Shown: in pieces, positions 1 through 6,321 of the stretch
Position numbering within the stretch: the stretch's first letter is position 1
How the letters are laid out: each line of letters begins with the position of its first letter
Source of the DNA: Scatosoma sp045658805
GTDB taxonomy: Bacteria; Bacillota; Clostridia; Christensenellales; Borkfalkiaceae
DNA: 12,870 nucleotides
Reading direction: 5' to 3'
NCBI GenBank assembly: GCA_045658805.1
Contig: JAZOVQ010000080.1
Location: 1 to 12,870 of the forward strand
Program-made: the position numbers and the translations under genes
Notes under the pieces: generated by a model
Databases searched by the model: none
Seen by the model: the letters and a program-made list of their open reading frames with translations, nothing else
What the model was told of the DNA's origin: nothing

Positions 1-137
1 ATCGTTTTAAGCGAGTTCAAAACTGCCCAGAAAATGGGATACAAATAAATGAACGCGAATATCGTAAAGAAAATGAAGAAGAAAATGTAAATTACTTTTA
101 CGCTCGTAGGAGAGTGTTTGAACTTTAACTCTTTCAT
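1..137 (-). CDS. Sugar ABC transporter permease, MalG type (N-terminal fragment, cut by window edge)
   Basis: This is the start of the second inner-membrane permease of the importer, read from the ATG at 135-137; 45 codons are visible before the window ends. The peptide begins MKELKFKHSPTS, then has a strongly hydrophobic segment rich in Phe and Ile (residues about 15-35), followed by YPIFWAVLNSLKT. That last stretch is typical of MalG/CUT1 permeases, in which the first membrane helix leads into 'P..W....SLK'. The ATG lies 1 nt after the stop codon of the upstream permease, and its GGAGGTG ribosome-binding site overlaps the last codons of that gene, so the two are probably translationally coupled. 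A MalF-type gene followed by a MalG-type gene is the usual order of the heterodimer. The EAA loop that contacts the ATPase lies outside the window. Confidence 0.85.
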   Translation of the reverse strand, partial: MKELKFKHSPTSVKVIYIFFFIFFTIFAFIYLYPIFWAVLNSLKT

Positions 138-138
138 A

Positions 139-1095
139 TTACACCTCCACGTTCTCCGACAATTTTTCCAGTACGTATTTACCAACCAATACTACGGGAA
201 GCGTAAGCGTAGTAAGCACTACACCGAGGGCTGCGGGATAGCCGTAACCCGTCGAGCCTTTACCCGTAGACAATCTATACGTGAGGTTGAACAACTGGAA
301 CCCTATGGTTGACGTTTCGTACCCACCTGTACCATCTGTGAACAAGTATACGTTGTAGTCGCACGTGAAGATAGAACAAAGCGCAAACGTAAGCAACGTA
401 CAAATGGTAGACCAGATACAAGGAATTGCAATTTTAAACATTTCCGTAAAGAAGCCTGCGCCGTCCATTTCCGCCGATTCGAAAAGTTCGGTCGGTACAC
501 GGGTATAAGCACCCGTCAATACGGCGTTGTTTCCTACAATACCCATTACGGAACGCACGAGAATCAACGTTGCAAACGCTGTTTCCTCGCTTCGGAGCAA
601 GCCGTTTCGCTGTACCGCAAAGGGTAATTCTAAGCCCATATTTTTCAACAACAAAGTGATAGGGCCTTTAACGCCAACCATTTCCTTAACAAGCAAGGTC
701 CAAATGATGGCGCCCATCAAGCTGGGGATGATGTAACAAATTCTGAATACGTAGTGTCCCATAATCTTTCTCGTCAACACGTAGGTGGTAACGAGGGTTA
801 TCGGGAAGATGAAACCCTCCCCGATAATCCACAAGGTAAAGGAACGAAGTAACGAATCGCTCAAATTGATACCAAGCATATCCTTGCTGGTAAAGCCCTG
901 ATATACCATTTCAAAGTTTGCCCAAGTGAATGCGCCCGTGTTATCTTGGAACGCAAAAAAGATGGACGATGCGTTTACGTATACCCAAAAAATCAGAAAC
1001 TGTACAACGGGGAAAAGGACCACCATATATGCAAAGAAGAAGTCCTTTCTTTCCAGTCTTGAATATCGTTTTTTAATATTGTCGAACAGTTTCAT
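139..1095 (-). CDS. Sugar ABC transporter permease, MalF/LplB type
   Basis: This is a 318-aa integral membrane subunit of a CUT1-family carbohydrate importer. Hydrophobic segments lie at about residues 20-48, 82-105, 117-136, 172-190, 222-245 and 288-308. The EAA loop that docks onto the ATPase is at about 200-225 (YTRVPTELFESAEMDGAG..F). I chose the ATG at 1093-1095, not the in-frame TTG 12 nt upstream, because a GAGG ribosome-binding site lies 6 nt before the ATG and sits inside the stop region of the preceding solute-binding protein gene. The intergenic gap is 8 nt, so the genes are cotranscribed. Size and partners resemble LplB and YesP of B. subtilis, which take up pectin-derived oligosaccharides. 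Family assignment is secure; the substrate is inferred from the neighbouring hydrolases. Confidence 0.92.
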   Translation of the reverse strand: MKLFDNIKKRYSRLERKDFFFAYMVVLFPVVQFLIFWVYVNASSIFFAFQDNTGAFTWANFEMVYQGFTSKDMLGINLSDSLLRSFTLWIIGEGFIFPITLVTTYVLTRKIMGHYVFRICYIIPSLMGAIIWTLLVKEMVGVKGPITLLLKNMGLELPFAVQRNGLLRSEETAFATLILVRSVMGIVGNNAVLTGAYTRVPTELFESAEMDGAGFFTEMFKIAIPCIWSTICTLLTFALCSIFTCDYNVYLFTDGTGGYETSTIGFQLFNLTYRLSTGKGSTGYGYPAALGVVLTTLTLPVVLVGKYVLEKLSENVEV

Positions 1096-1103
1096 AAATT
1101 TCC

Positions 1104-2849
1104 TCAATTTTGGCCAGCAACCTTCTTATACGTTTCCCAGTTTCTCTTCAAGTTGCTAACTTCTTCTGTAATCAAATTCTTCGCTGCGTTCGAGTAAACT
1201 GCAATGGAGTCACCATTCAATTTAGCGTCGCCCGTGAAGATGGATGCCGTACTCTTACTGGAGATATAATCAGGAATATGGCTTTGCGTCGTGAACATCG
1301 ATTGAAGGTTCATATCGCTTCTGTAACCGCGAGCGCCCGTGGACAAGGAGATCAAGGAGAAATACTTGTTTGCAGGGATCTTGGATGCGTTACGTACAAA
1401 TGCATATTCAGAGTTGATTTCTTCTGCATAGTAAGGGGTTGCACCGTTTGCCGTTGCACTGAAGGTCTTACCGAAATCGTCGCTGCTCATCATTCTCAAG
1501 AACAAGCTTGCGATGTCTTTCTTAGGGGTGCCCTTCGTGATGTATGCAAGGTGTTCAACACCTCTCGAATAGGAAATACCTCTTGCCTTTGCAACTGCTT
1601 CTACGTCTTCAGCTGCAACGTCAACGTTCTTTTCGCTCTTAACTGCTGCAACGATTTCGTCGATATCCTTGTTTGCATCTACGTGGTCGATGATGCAGGA
1701 CAACAATTCGTCACATTCAGCTTCCGACTTGTTGTAAGCCGTACCTGCGCCGAACAACTTAACGCCCAAAGCGGAAACTACGGGGTAGTTAATGAAATCG
1801 ATATCGTTCAACTTGCTCTTGTAGTTCATCTTAACTTCGTTAAGCATCCAGTCGCCATTGAACATAAATACAGCGCTATCAGTACCTGCCGTGTCGCTCA
1901 TAATCTTTGCTTGCGCTTGGTCAACCGATTGGCTCAAGCTACCGGGAGCAGCGATCATCATATCGAAGGTTCTGTAAGCAGCCGTCAACATTTCAAGAAG
2001 CGCGGGATCCTCGTACAATGCAAAGCATTGTTCATCCGTCAAGTTTACGCCTTCGCTTTCATAGGACCAGAAGGTATTGAAGAAATCGATGTCATATTGT
2101 GCCATCAACGTGTACAAGAAGCAAACGCCGTAACCGTTACCGCCGGGAACGTAGGTAATGGGATAGGTACCAGTGCTTATGGAGTTACCAATACCATTGT
2201 AACCACAATAAATTTTTTCGAAGCAATCGAACAATTCGTTGGTGGTCTTAGGCATTTCAAGACCGTATTTAGCCAACTTCTTGGTGTTTACAGCCAAACC
2301 GCCCGAGCATTGTACCCAGTTGTAAGCGTATTGCTTACCATAGCTATCCGTAATGAAAGGATTCACGTCATCCGACAATTTTTCAGCAACCGTCTTGCTT
2401 TCGTTTTCGCCTGCATAATTGATAGCGGGTTGGTTATAAACGGATTCGGTCAAATCTTCTACCAAGATACCATAATCGCCCAATTGGCCAACTTTATCAG
2501 GGGTTGCGCCGCTGGTGATATACAAGTCAACTTGAATATTTTCGTAGCCGCGTGCCAATTCTTTAATAACCGTATCGCCCTTAATGGAAAGGTCAGGTTG
2601 CATGATGTTTACCGTATAGCCTTCCGTCTTGTAAGCTTCTTCAAACTTACCTTTCAATTCGTACAACCAGTCCGTACCGAAACCTGCGCGAAGACATTTA
2701 ACGGTAATCGTCTTTTCGGTAACTACGGTCGAACCACCGCCGCCACCACCTTGGCCGCCGTCGCCCGTGTTACCACAAGCGGTAAGTCCACACATTGCAA
2801 GCGACGTCGTCGCCAACAACAAAGAGATGCCTTTAAATCTTTTTTTCAT
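1104..2849 (-). CDS. Extracellular solute-binding lipoprotein of a sugar ABC importer
   Basis: This is a 581-aa lipoprotein that would capture oligosaccharides outside the membrane and deliver them to the downstream permeases. The N-terminus MKKRFKGISLLLATTSLAM is a type II signal peptide with lipobox LTAC (residues 22-25), so Cys25 is the predicted lipidated residue. A flexible Gly-rich linker (GDGGQGGGGGG) follows, as in many clostridial lipoproteins, and then the mature domain begins with the strand TITVKCLRAG. The start at 2849 is preferred over an ATG 18 nt upstream because AGGAGG lies 8 nt before it. At 581 aa it is longer than usual CUT1 binding proteins (about 420-450 aa) and nearer the long LplA/YtcQ-like binding proteins. 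The fold assignment comes from overall composition and context. The ligand is not readable from sequence. Confidence 0.9.
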   Translation of the reverse strand: MKKRFKGISLLLATTSLAMCGLTACGNTGDGGQGGGGGGSTVVTEKTITVKCLRAGFGTDWLYELKGKFEEAYKTEGYTVNIMQPDLSIKGDTVIKELARGYENIQVDLYITSGATPDKVGQLGDYGILVEDLTESVYNQPAINYAGENESKTVAEKLSDDVNPFITDSYGKQYAYNWVQCSGGLAVNTKKLAKYGLEMPKTTNELFDCFEKIYCGYNGIGNSISTGTYPITYVPGGNGYGVCFLYTLMAQYDIDFFNTFWSYESEGVNLTDEQCFALYEDPALLEMLTAAYRTFDMMIAAPGSLSQSVDQAQAKIMSDTAGTDSAVFMFNGDWMLNEVKMNYKSKLNDIDFINYPVVSALGVKLFGAGTAYNKSEAECDELLSCIIDHVDANKDIDEIVAAVKSEKNVDVAAEDVEAVAKARGISYSRGVEHLAYITKGTPKKDIASLFLRMMSSDDFGKTFSATANGATPYYAEEINSEYAFVRNASKIPANKYFSLISLSTGARGYRSDMNLQSMFTTQSHIPDYISSKSTASIFTGDAKLNGDSIAVYSNAAKNLITEEVSNLKRNWETYKKVAGQN

Positions 2850-2905
2850 CTTGTTATCCTCCTGCATTTCTGCATTAAATTTTTTTATTTATTACAACCC
2901 GCTCT

Positions 2906-3129
2906 TTAAGCGAGCATAATTGCCTCTATCGCCTGAAAATCTTCATCCGTCAACCCTACGTCCGTTTTCAGATAATTTTTTATCGCCGAGGACAGCTTCC
3001 CGTCCCCGAAGCAACCACGGAAGGCCGGTTGCCTTGTTGTGCTCAAACAACAATTTCGCAAGCGCTTAAAGCGCAAACCGCACACGAGGTTGCCAAGAAC
3101 AATAAAATTCCTTTCGCTAAACGCTTCAT
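2906..3129 (-). pseudogene. Small lipoprotein gene, apparently frameshifted
   Basis: An ATG at 3127-3129 follows a good ribosome-binding site (GAGGGGAG, spacing about 6). It encodes MKRLAKGILLFLATSC, then LSAC, which is a complete lipoprotein signal peptide resembling that of the adjacent binding protein (KGI-L-LAT in both). Four residues after the Cys the frame ends at TGA (3043-3045), giving a 28-aa product. Reading on in the -1 frame gives about 45 more codons, including FGDGKLSSAIKNYLKTDVG then TDEDFQAIEAIMLA and a TAA at 2906-2908, which looks like genuine protein with a faint resemblance to calcium-binding or dockerin-like ends. The simplest view is a roughly 74-codon lipoprotein broken by a one-base shift. 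A sequencing error, or a real 28-residue lipopeptide, is also possible. Confidence 0.5.
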
Positions 3130-3145
3130 CGTAGCTCCCCTCGAC

Positions 3146-3165
3146 GTTAATATTATAATATTAAC
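3146..3165. promoter_or_regulatory. 20-bp perfect palindrome in the leader of the importer operon
   Basis: GTTAATATTATAATATTAAC is identical to its reverse complement. On the minus strand it lies between the predicted transcription start (about 3174) and the ribosome-binding site of the small lipoprotein gene. It could be a repressor operator acting as a roadblock, or an AU hairpin in the 5' leader. The symmetry is seen directly; the role is inference. Confidence 0.5.
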
Positions 3166-3180
3166 CCATGATACGCTACT

Positions 3181-3210
3181 ATTGTATCACAGTAACAGAT
3201 AACTTGTAAA
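3181..3210 (-). promoter_or_regulatory. sigmaA-type promoter of the ABC importer operon
   Basis: On the minus strand a -35 of TTTACA (3205-3210) and a -10 of TACAAT (3181-3186) are separated by 18 bp. A TG one base upstream of the -10 makes it an extended -10. The start of transcription would be near 3174, 45 nt before the small lipoprotein ATG. The weak -35 fits an activator-dependent promoter. Confidence 0.6.
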
Positions 3211-3249
3211 TAGCAATTTTGACTATATGTATGTTAAAAAATGCTATTT
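3208..3249. promoter_or_regulatory. Predicted AraC-type operator upstream of the importer operon
   Basis: A perfect 8-bp inverted repeat, AAATAGCA (3208-3215) and TGCTATTT (3242-3249), is separated by 26 bp. The left arm overlaps the -35 hexamer. The same arms and exactly the same spacing recur in the promoter next to the araC-type gene (9247-9286), with further shared bases (GTAAATA.CAATTTT and TATGTT). The regulator at 9311-10210 is the probable ligand, by proximity to the second copy. Confidence 0.55.
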
Positions 3250-3260
3250 TTTTGTTTTTT

Positions 3261-3274
3261 CTATATTAATATAG
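3261..3274. repeat. 14-bp perfect palindrome, far upstream of the importer promoter
   Basis: CTATATTAATATAG reads the same on both strands. It lies about 50 bp upstream of the importer -35, in the AT-rich spacer between that promoter and the terminator of the hydrolase operon. In such AT-rich DNA it may be chance. A distal regulator site is the alternative. Confidence 0.3.
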
Positions 3275-3314
3275 CCATTTTTTGTTAGAATTTTCCAAAT
3301 GTTTTTTCTTGGCG

Positions 3315-3353
3315 AAAAATAAATAAAACAGCGAAGCAATACGCCTCGCTGTT
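3315..3353 (-). terminator. Rho-independent terminator of the hydrolase operon
   Basis: The arms AACAGCGA (3327-3334) and TCGCTGTT (3346-3353) form a perfect 8-bp stem with an 11-nt loop. On the minus strand they are followed by the T-rich tract TTTTATTTATTTTT. The hairpin begins 36 nt past the stop codon of the last GH78-like gene, so it ends the hydrolase operon and separates it from the importer operon. Confidence 0.8.
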
Positions 3354-3389
3354 CTCGATTTATAAAATATATTTTATTCCGTGTTACGT

Positions 3390-4835
3390 TTAACGGCAAT
3401 GCTCCTTGATAAATTTAACAACGCCTGCCGACCAACCGTGGCAAAGACTGTGACGGAAACCCACGTAGCAAAATGCGCCGTAATCGCCGTGCAAATCCTT
3501 CTTACCTTCGTCAATTTCGTCAATACGCCCCGAGCCGTCCAACCATTCCACGTTGAAGTCTTCCCAAAACGTAGTTGCGCCTCTGTCCAGCATTCCGCCG
3601 TAATATTCTTTCATGAGCTTGATTGCAAGCGCCTCGTCCCTCGACGCGATTGCCGTCAAAATATAATAGCTCATAAACGTAGAGAAACCCTTTGCTCCTC
3701 CCTCGATAAGCTTGGCGTATTCCTCGTCCGTTATTTCGCCTATGGCGAAATATTTTAAAGCAATTACCTGCTTTTTAGCCTCGACGTTCATGGGTTGCAA
3801 CAATAGTTTCTTTCTAATTTTTTCCACCATTTCCGTCGGTCTATGCAACGCGCGCAACAAGCTTTCCGCGCCGTTCATTGCCATGAGGAAAATAGCGCGT
3901 ACGCCCGTCAATTCGTCCGCAGTCCCCCTCGTCGGCCAATCGACCAAATAGCGAATTTGCGTATTCAAATCCCCCTTTTCGTCCACCAAACCGTCCATAA
4001 CGGGCAACAGCCCTTCTAAATATTTCAGCTGTTTTTTGAGATAATTTTCGCAGGAAAATTCCTTGAAATAGTCGGCGAGAATGATAATCCACCACATTGA
4101 ATAGGTGTAAATTCCATTCATAAAATAGGGCAACGGCGTCAATTTTTTAGAAAGGTCAAGCGATTTTTCCACCGCAGGCAATTTGCCGTAAATACTGCAA
4201 AGCGCCATTACTTCGGGTGCCAAATCCCCTGCCCAAACAAGGCGGTCGCGCTTTATGCCGTCCCAAATATACCCCGTGGACGCACACAATTCCACCGTAC
4301 GTCTTGCCACGTCGAAAATCTCTTTTATGCGCTCGTCTTTGCCTTGATAGGTATAGATAGGCTTCCCCGAAAATATGTTATTTTCGCAATAGATATTTCT
4401 AAAGGGCAACACTCTATCTTCCAACAGGTCGATACGGACGAAACGGAAGCCCGTTTGCCCTACCAGCATATCCGAAGAACTGCAAACGTACAGCTCAAAA
4501 TCTCTTGGGCTGTGTGCGTTGCCTGCGTTCTTTTCCCCTAAAGAAGAATTAACTTCGCCAAGGCTTTCGCCAAAGCGGATACGCACCTTGCAGTGCGGAA
4601 AATGCTGTGTAATTGCACGGTGCACCAAACCAGGAAATAAACGAACACCGCCGTGCATTTCCTTACCGAAATCCAAAGTGACGGAAGCGCCAAGCCCTTC
4701 CATCGCCATATTCTTTTTCCAATTTTCCACGTTCATATCTTGAACGGGATACATCCCTTTACCCACAAACAAACTCTCGGCATTCGTCACCTGTTTGCTT
4801 GCAACAATTTTAACGGGTAATAAATATTCCTTCAC
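3390..4835 (-). CDS. GH78-like alpha-L-rhamnosidase, short cytoplasmic form (copy 1)
   Basis: This 481-aa protein is predicted to release terminal alpha-L-rhamnose from imported oligosaccharides in the cytoplasm; it has no signal peptide. Residues 50-155 form a beta-domain (LDFGKEMHGG, RFGESLGEVNSS, FRFVRIDLLE) like the jelly-roll that precedes GH78 catalytic domains. From about 165 on it is an alpha/alpha six-hairpin domain with WDGIKRDRLVWAGD (191-204), the GH78 acid-site motif, and GATTFWEDF with the presumed base Glu425. I chose the GTG at 4833-4835 because AAAGGGGG precedes it and the protein then aligns with copy 2 from residue 1; an in-frame ATG lies at 4865, immediately after the upstream stop. 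GH78 enzymes are usually 700-1100 aa, so this is a compact member. Asp197 stands where characterised GH78 enzymes have the acid Glu. Family likely, exact activity unproven. Confidence 0.78.
   Translation of the reverse strand: MKEYLLPVKIVASKQVTNAESLFVGKGMYPVQDMNVENWKKNMAMEGLGASVTLDFGKEMHGGVRLFPGLVHRAITQHFPHCKVRIRFGESLGEVNSSLGEKNAGNAHSPRDFELYVCSSSDMLVGQTGFRFVRIDLLEDRVLPFRNIYCENNIFSGKPIYTYQGKDERIKEIFDVARRTVELCASTGYIWDGIKRDRLVWAGDLAPEVMALCSIYGKLPAVEKSLDLSKKLTPLPYFMNGIYTYSMWWIIILADYFKEFSCENYLKKQLKYLEGLLPVMDGLVDEKGDLNTQIRYLVDWPTRGTADELTGVRAIFLMAMNGAESLLRALHRPTEMVEKIRKKLLLQPMNVEAKKQVIALKYFAIGEITDEEYAKLIEGGAKGFSTFMSYYILTAIASRDEALAIKLMKEYYGGMLDRGATTFWEDFNVEWLDGSGRIDEIDEGKKDLHGDYGAFCYVGFRHSLCHGWSAGVVKFIKEHCR
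3588..3803. repeat. Near-identical tract shared with 5064-5279 (copy 1)
   Basis: This 216-bp segment of GH78 copy 1 differs from the corresponding segment of copy 2, offset by 1476 bp, at only three positions, two of them synonymous. The sequence on the 5' side of the genes diverges sharply just beyond the tract. This pattern points to recent gene conversion or unequal recombination between the tandem paralogues, not uniform divergence. Confidence 0.75.
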
Positions 4836-4865
4836 GCTATTCCAGCCCCCTTTCGTTTGCAACAT

Positions 4866-6293
4866 TTAACGGCAACGTTCCTTGATAAATTTCGCTACGC
4901 CTGCCGACCAGCCGTGGCAAAGACTGTGACGGAAGCCCACGTAGCAATGCTTGCCGTAATCGCCGTGCAAATCCTTCTTGCTTTCGTCAATTTCGTCAAT
5001 ACGCCCCGAGCCGTCCAGCCATTCGATATCAAAATCTTCCCAAAAAGTGGTTGCGCCTCTATCCAGCATTCCGCCGTAATATTCTTTCATGAGCTTGATT
5101 GCAAGAGCCTCGTCCCTCGACGCGATTGCCGTCAAAATATAATAGCTCATAAACGTAGAGAAACCCTTTGCTCCGCCCTCGATAAGCTTGGCGTATTCCT
5201 CGTCCGTTATTTCGCCTGTGGCGAAATATTTTAAAGCAATTACCTGCTTTTTAGCCTCGACGTTCATGGGTTGCAACAACAATTTATTCCTAATTTTTTC
5301 CACGATTTCCGTAGACAAACCAAACGCCTGCAACAAGCTTTCCGCACCGTTCATTGCCATGAGGAAAATGGCGCGAACCCCCGTTTTTTCATCCGCTGAA
5401 TCCTTGGTAGGCCAATCGACCAAATAACGGAATTCGGTGCTCAAAGCCCCTTTTTCGTCCACCAAACCGTCCATAACAGAGAGCAATTTCGACAAATATT
5501 TCAGCTGTTTTCGCACGTATTTTTCACACGAAAATTCCTTGAAATAATCGGCAAGCACAATAATCCACCACATTGAATAGGTGTAAATTCCGTTCATAAA
5601 TCTAGGCAACGGCGCCGTTTTTCTCGCCAAATCCAGCGAGCGTTCTATCGTGGGCATTTGACCGTAAATAGCCGAAAGTGCCATCACTTCGGGCGCTAAA
5701 TCCCCCATCCAAACCAGTCGATCGCGTTTAATGCCGTCCCAAATATAACCGCTGGACGAGCATAAATCCACCGTACGTTTCGCCGTTTCAAAAATATCCT
5801 TTATCCGCTCGTCCTTGCCTTGGTAGGAATAAATCGGCTTTGCCGAAAGGATATTATTTTCGCAATAAACGTTTCTAAAATGGATATATTTTTCTTCCAA
5901 AAGGTCGATACGGACAAAGCGGAAACCCGTTTGCCCAATCGTCAAATCCCCAGAAGCGCTAATAAGCGTTTCAAAATCTCTCGGGCTGTGCCCGTTGCCT
6001 GCGTTCTTTTCGCCCACGGACGAATTGACTTCGCCAAGACTTTCGCCAAAACGAACGCGTACCTTACAAACGCCGTAATAAATCCAGCCCGTCAACACAC
6101 GGATACCGCCGTGCATTTCCTTGCCGAAATCTAAAATCACGTAGGAGCCGAGCCCCTCAATTTTCATTAACGCTTTCCACGTTTCCACATCGTTGTTATG
6201 CAAGCCGTACAAACCTTTAGGTTTGAATAAGGATTCCGCATTGGTTACGCCCCTGGCTTCGACCACCTTAACGGGTAACACGTATTGCTTCAT
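4866..6293 (-). CDS. GH78-like alpha-L-rhamnosidase, short cytoplasmic form (copy 2)
   Basis: This 475-aa tandem paralogue of the next gene has the same layout. A beta-domain covers residues 50-145 (VILDFGKEMHGG, RVRFGESLGEVNSS, FRFVRIDLLEE). The six-hairpin catalytic domain follows, with WDGIKRDRLVWMGD (185-198; Asp186, Asp191, Asp198), YLVDWPTK (290-297) and GATTFWEDF (413-421; Glu419). No signal peptide is present. The start is the ATG at 6291-6293, with a GAGGGCGG ribosome-binding site 4-8 nt upstream; a longer frame from 6341 would overlap the preceding gene and has a charged, unconserved extension. The last ~147 residues differ from copy 1 at only about ten positions, while the first 330 are clearly more divergent. 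The two enzymes may have split preferences, for example different rhamnose linkages or substituents. That division of labour is inference. Confidence 0.78.
   Translation of the reverse strand: MKQYVLPVKVVEARGVTNAESLFKPKGLYGLHNNDVETWKALMKIEGLGSYVILDFGKEMHGGIRVLTGWIYYGVCKVRVRFGESLGEVNSSVGEKNAGNGHSPRDFETLISASGDLTIGQTGFRFVRIDLLEEKYIHFRNVYCENNILSAKPIYSYQGKDERIKDIFETAKRTVDLCSSSGYIWDGIKRDRLVWMGDLAPEVMALSAIYGQMPTIERSLDLARKTAPLPRFMNGIYTYSMWWIIVLADYFKEFSCEKYVRKQLKYLSKLLSVMDGLVDEKGALSTEFRYLVDWPTKDSADEKTGVRAIFLMAMNGAESLLQAFGLSTEIVEKIRNKLLLQPMNVEAKKQVIALKYFATGEITDEEYAKLIEGGAKGFSTFMSYYILTAIASRDEALAIKLMKEYYGGMLDRGATTFWEDFDIEWLDGSGRIDEIDESKKDLHGDYGKHCYVGFRHSLCHGWSAGVAKFIKERCR
5064..5279. repeat. Near-identical tract shared with 3588-3803 (copy 2)
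   Basis: This is the partner of the tract in GH78 copy 1, with three mismatches in 216 bp. It encodes the part of the catalytic domain just before the GATTFWED motif (roughly residues 338-409 of copy 2), including KYFA.GEITDEEYAKL and FMSYYILTAIASRDE. Confidence 0.75.
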
Positions 6294-6321
6294 TTTTCCG
6301 CCCTCTCTATCCGTTCGTTTT

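Noticed and set aside
1110..2909. A 599-codon open frame on the plus strand, exactly opposite the solute-binding protein gene
   Set aside because: The product is Cys- and Val-rich without family features. The opposite strand has a clear lipoprotein with signal peptide, ribosome-binding site and operon context. The antisense frame is open because of the codon bias of the real gene.
3381..5234. Two near-identical 125-codon plus-strand frames (3381-3758 and 4857-5234)
   Set aside because: They are the antisense images of the duplicated 3' ends of the GH78-like genes. Their similarity follows from the duplication and they have no ribosome-binding sites.
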